From JAVBTT01 sp031556035 (GTDB lineage Bacteria; Bacillota; Clostridia; Oscillospirales; UBA929), in contig JAVBTT010000003.1 of the NCBI GenBank assembly GCA_031556035.1, forward strand, positions 5,241-69,240: a stretch of 64,000 bases of DNA, in the 5' to 3' direction. A program made the position numbers and the translations under genes. The notes under the pieces were generated by a model, which searched no databases, was not told the DNA's origin, and saw nothing but the letters and a program-made list of their open reading frames with translations. Position 1 is the stretch's first letter. Every line of letters starts with the position of its first letter. Of the stretch, positions 63,468 through 64,000 are shown piece after piece.

Positions 63468-63676
63468 CAGACCGATGACAAACTACAGTTTGTCATCGAA
63501 AACGAGGGCAAGCTGTCGCCGCTAAGGCGGCTCGCAGAGAAAGGCTTTCCCGGAGTGAATCCGTGAAAGCCTTGAATTTCAAACTTTTTCACTCTTGTTG
63601 TCAAGCAAGAACCTGCCGCCTCCGGCGTCAGGCTCGACGCGCAAAAGTGAAAAAGGACGGAGGTCGCGGACTTTGT
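63462..63676 (-). repeat. 215-bp multi-hairpin repeat, copy B
   Basis: This is the inverted second copy of the element at 2694-2908, gap-free over 215 bases with about 9 differences. Its stems are retained: the 11-bp arms at 63474-63484 and 63487-63497 are unchanged and only the two-base loop differs, and in the long stem one G-T pair of copy A becomes A-T here. It lies in the gap between the glycosyltransferase operon and the MaoC-like gene. On the minus strand it is followed by the hairpin at 63439-63465, but no T-run follows there. Confidence 0.8.
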
Positions 63677-63820
63677 GGTATAATAGACAAGGGCGATGGG
63701 AGATGTTGAGCAGGGAAAAAAAGCAGACCTGTGAGCAGGTAGAAATGCTATACTATCGGTACTGATTACAAACAATTGATAACCGAATGTTCATGCATTT
63801 AGGAGGCTGGAAGCCGAGAT
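63677..63820. other. Leader region of the MaoC-like gene
   Basis: About 145 bases with no gene. It contains AGGAGG at 63801-63806, 14 bases before the ATG, a long spacing. No promoter could be fixed. Confidence 0.4.
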
Positions 63821-64000
63821 ATGTATTTTGAAGACTTTTCTGTGGGGCAGCGGTATGCGATACCTCCGGTGACCATTGACAGCGAAAAAATGCGCGATTT
63901 TGCCACTGACTATGACCCGTTACCCTTTCATATTAACGAAACGTATGCGAAGTCGTCACACTTTGGTGCGCTTATAGCTCCCGGAGTTATGAGTTTCATG
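63821..64000 (+). CDS. MaoC-like (hot-dog fold) dehydratase, N-terminal part
   Basis: 60 codons are visible and the gene continues past the window. The protein opens MYFEDFSVGQRYAIPPVTID, the normal start of MaoC-type hydratases, and reaches ATDYDPLPFHINETYAKSSH followed by FGALIAPGV. The catalytic Asp and His of the R-specific enoyl-CoA hydratase motif (D-P-x-P-x-H) are present. Such enzymes hydrate or dehydrate 2-enoyl-thioesters; the pathway cannot be fixed from this fragment. Confidence 0.88.
   Translation, partial: MYFEDFSVGQRYAIPPVTIDSEKMRDFATDYDPLPFHINETYAKSSHFGALIAPGVMSFM

Overview
This window looks like chromosome from an anaerobic, endospore-forming Firmicute of class Clostridia, probably an uncultured gut-type lineage. 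The evidence is spoIVA, clostridial-style TTG and GTG starts behind strong purine-rich ribosome-binding sites, an encoded SLH-anchored wall protein, a corrinoid/URO-D methyltransferase pair, a pyrophosphate-driven ion pump of the potassium-dependent type, and a set of glycoside hydrolases. Coding DNA is GC-rich by eye, while several intergenic stretches are clearly AT-rich. No prophage, CRISPR array, complete insertion sequence or rRNA was seen. Genus cannot be decided from the sequence alone.

Layout. 0-4.5 kb: end of a corrinoid protein, a diguanylate cyclase with an inhibitory site, a GH4 glycosidase, then (minus) a LURP-one-like protein and a URO-D family methyltransferase. 4.8-8.4 kb: PiT phosphate transporter with its DUF47 partner, rpsT, uronate isomerase uxaC. 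8.6-13.2 kb (all minus): a truncated tag gene, an Imm-5-like protein, a double-domain CmpB-type membrane protein and a large exported protein. 13.5-18.9 kb: a hybrid histidine kinase facing a GH95 fucosidase. 19.3-31.7 kb (all plus): murA-walJ-rlmH, a fragment of a REP-associated transposase, two small related proteins, a phosphohexomutase, a lipoprotein, typA, an acetyltransferase, an LtaS-like enzyme and uvrB. 32-39.5 kb: a WG-repeat/SLH protein, an EFR1 ferredoxin, uvrA and an MFS transporter. 39.6-47.9 kb (minus): a large secreted subtilase, spoIVA and hppA. 48.3-48.7 kb: tRNA-Phe, tRNA-Gly and tRNA-Cys behind a consensus promoter. 48.8-53.4 kb (minus): GH5 lipoprotein and GH2 beta-galactosidase. 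53.7-59 kb: an HD-GYP response regulator followed by a second hybrid kinase that ends in an HPt domain. 59.1-63.4 kb: argS and two glycosyltransferase-type genes. The window ends inside a MaoC-like hydratase.

How the parts relate. GH4, GH95, GH5, GH2 and uxaC point to scavenging of plant or host glycans and uronates. A GGDEF enzyme, an HD-GYP phosphodiesterase and two paralogous hybrid kinases form a cyclic-di-GMP and phosphorelay layer; only the second kinase carries an HPt domain. Both the GGDEF protein and the first hybrid kinase carry an N-terminal C-x(9-10)-C-x2-C motif, which suggests a shared redox or metal-sensing input.

The most unusual content is in the non-coding DNA. A 215-bp, multi-hairpin element occurs twice, in opposite orientation near the two ends of the window, at about 96 percent identity and with no gaps; its differences mostly spare or repair the predicted stems. 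A second, different 213-bp structured element with 26-bp terminal direct repeats lies between spoIVA and the subtilase. Several families of palindromic repeats fill other gaps, a C-terminal fragment of a RAYT transposase is present, and an exact 10-mer (GTATTAGTAT) recurs at four gene ends or intergenic sites, one of which supplies the stop codon of the truncated tag gene.
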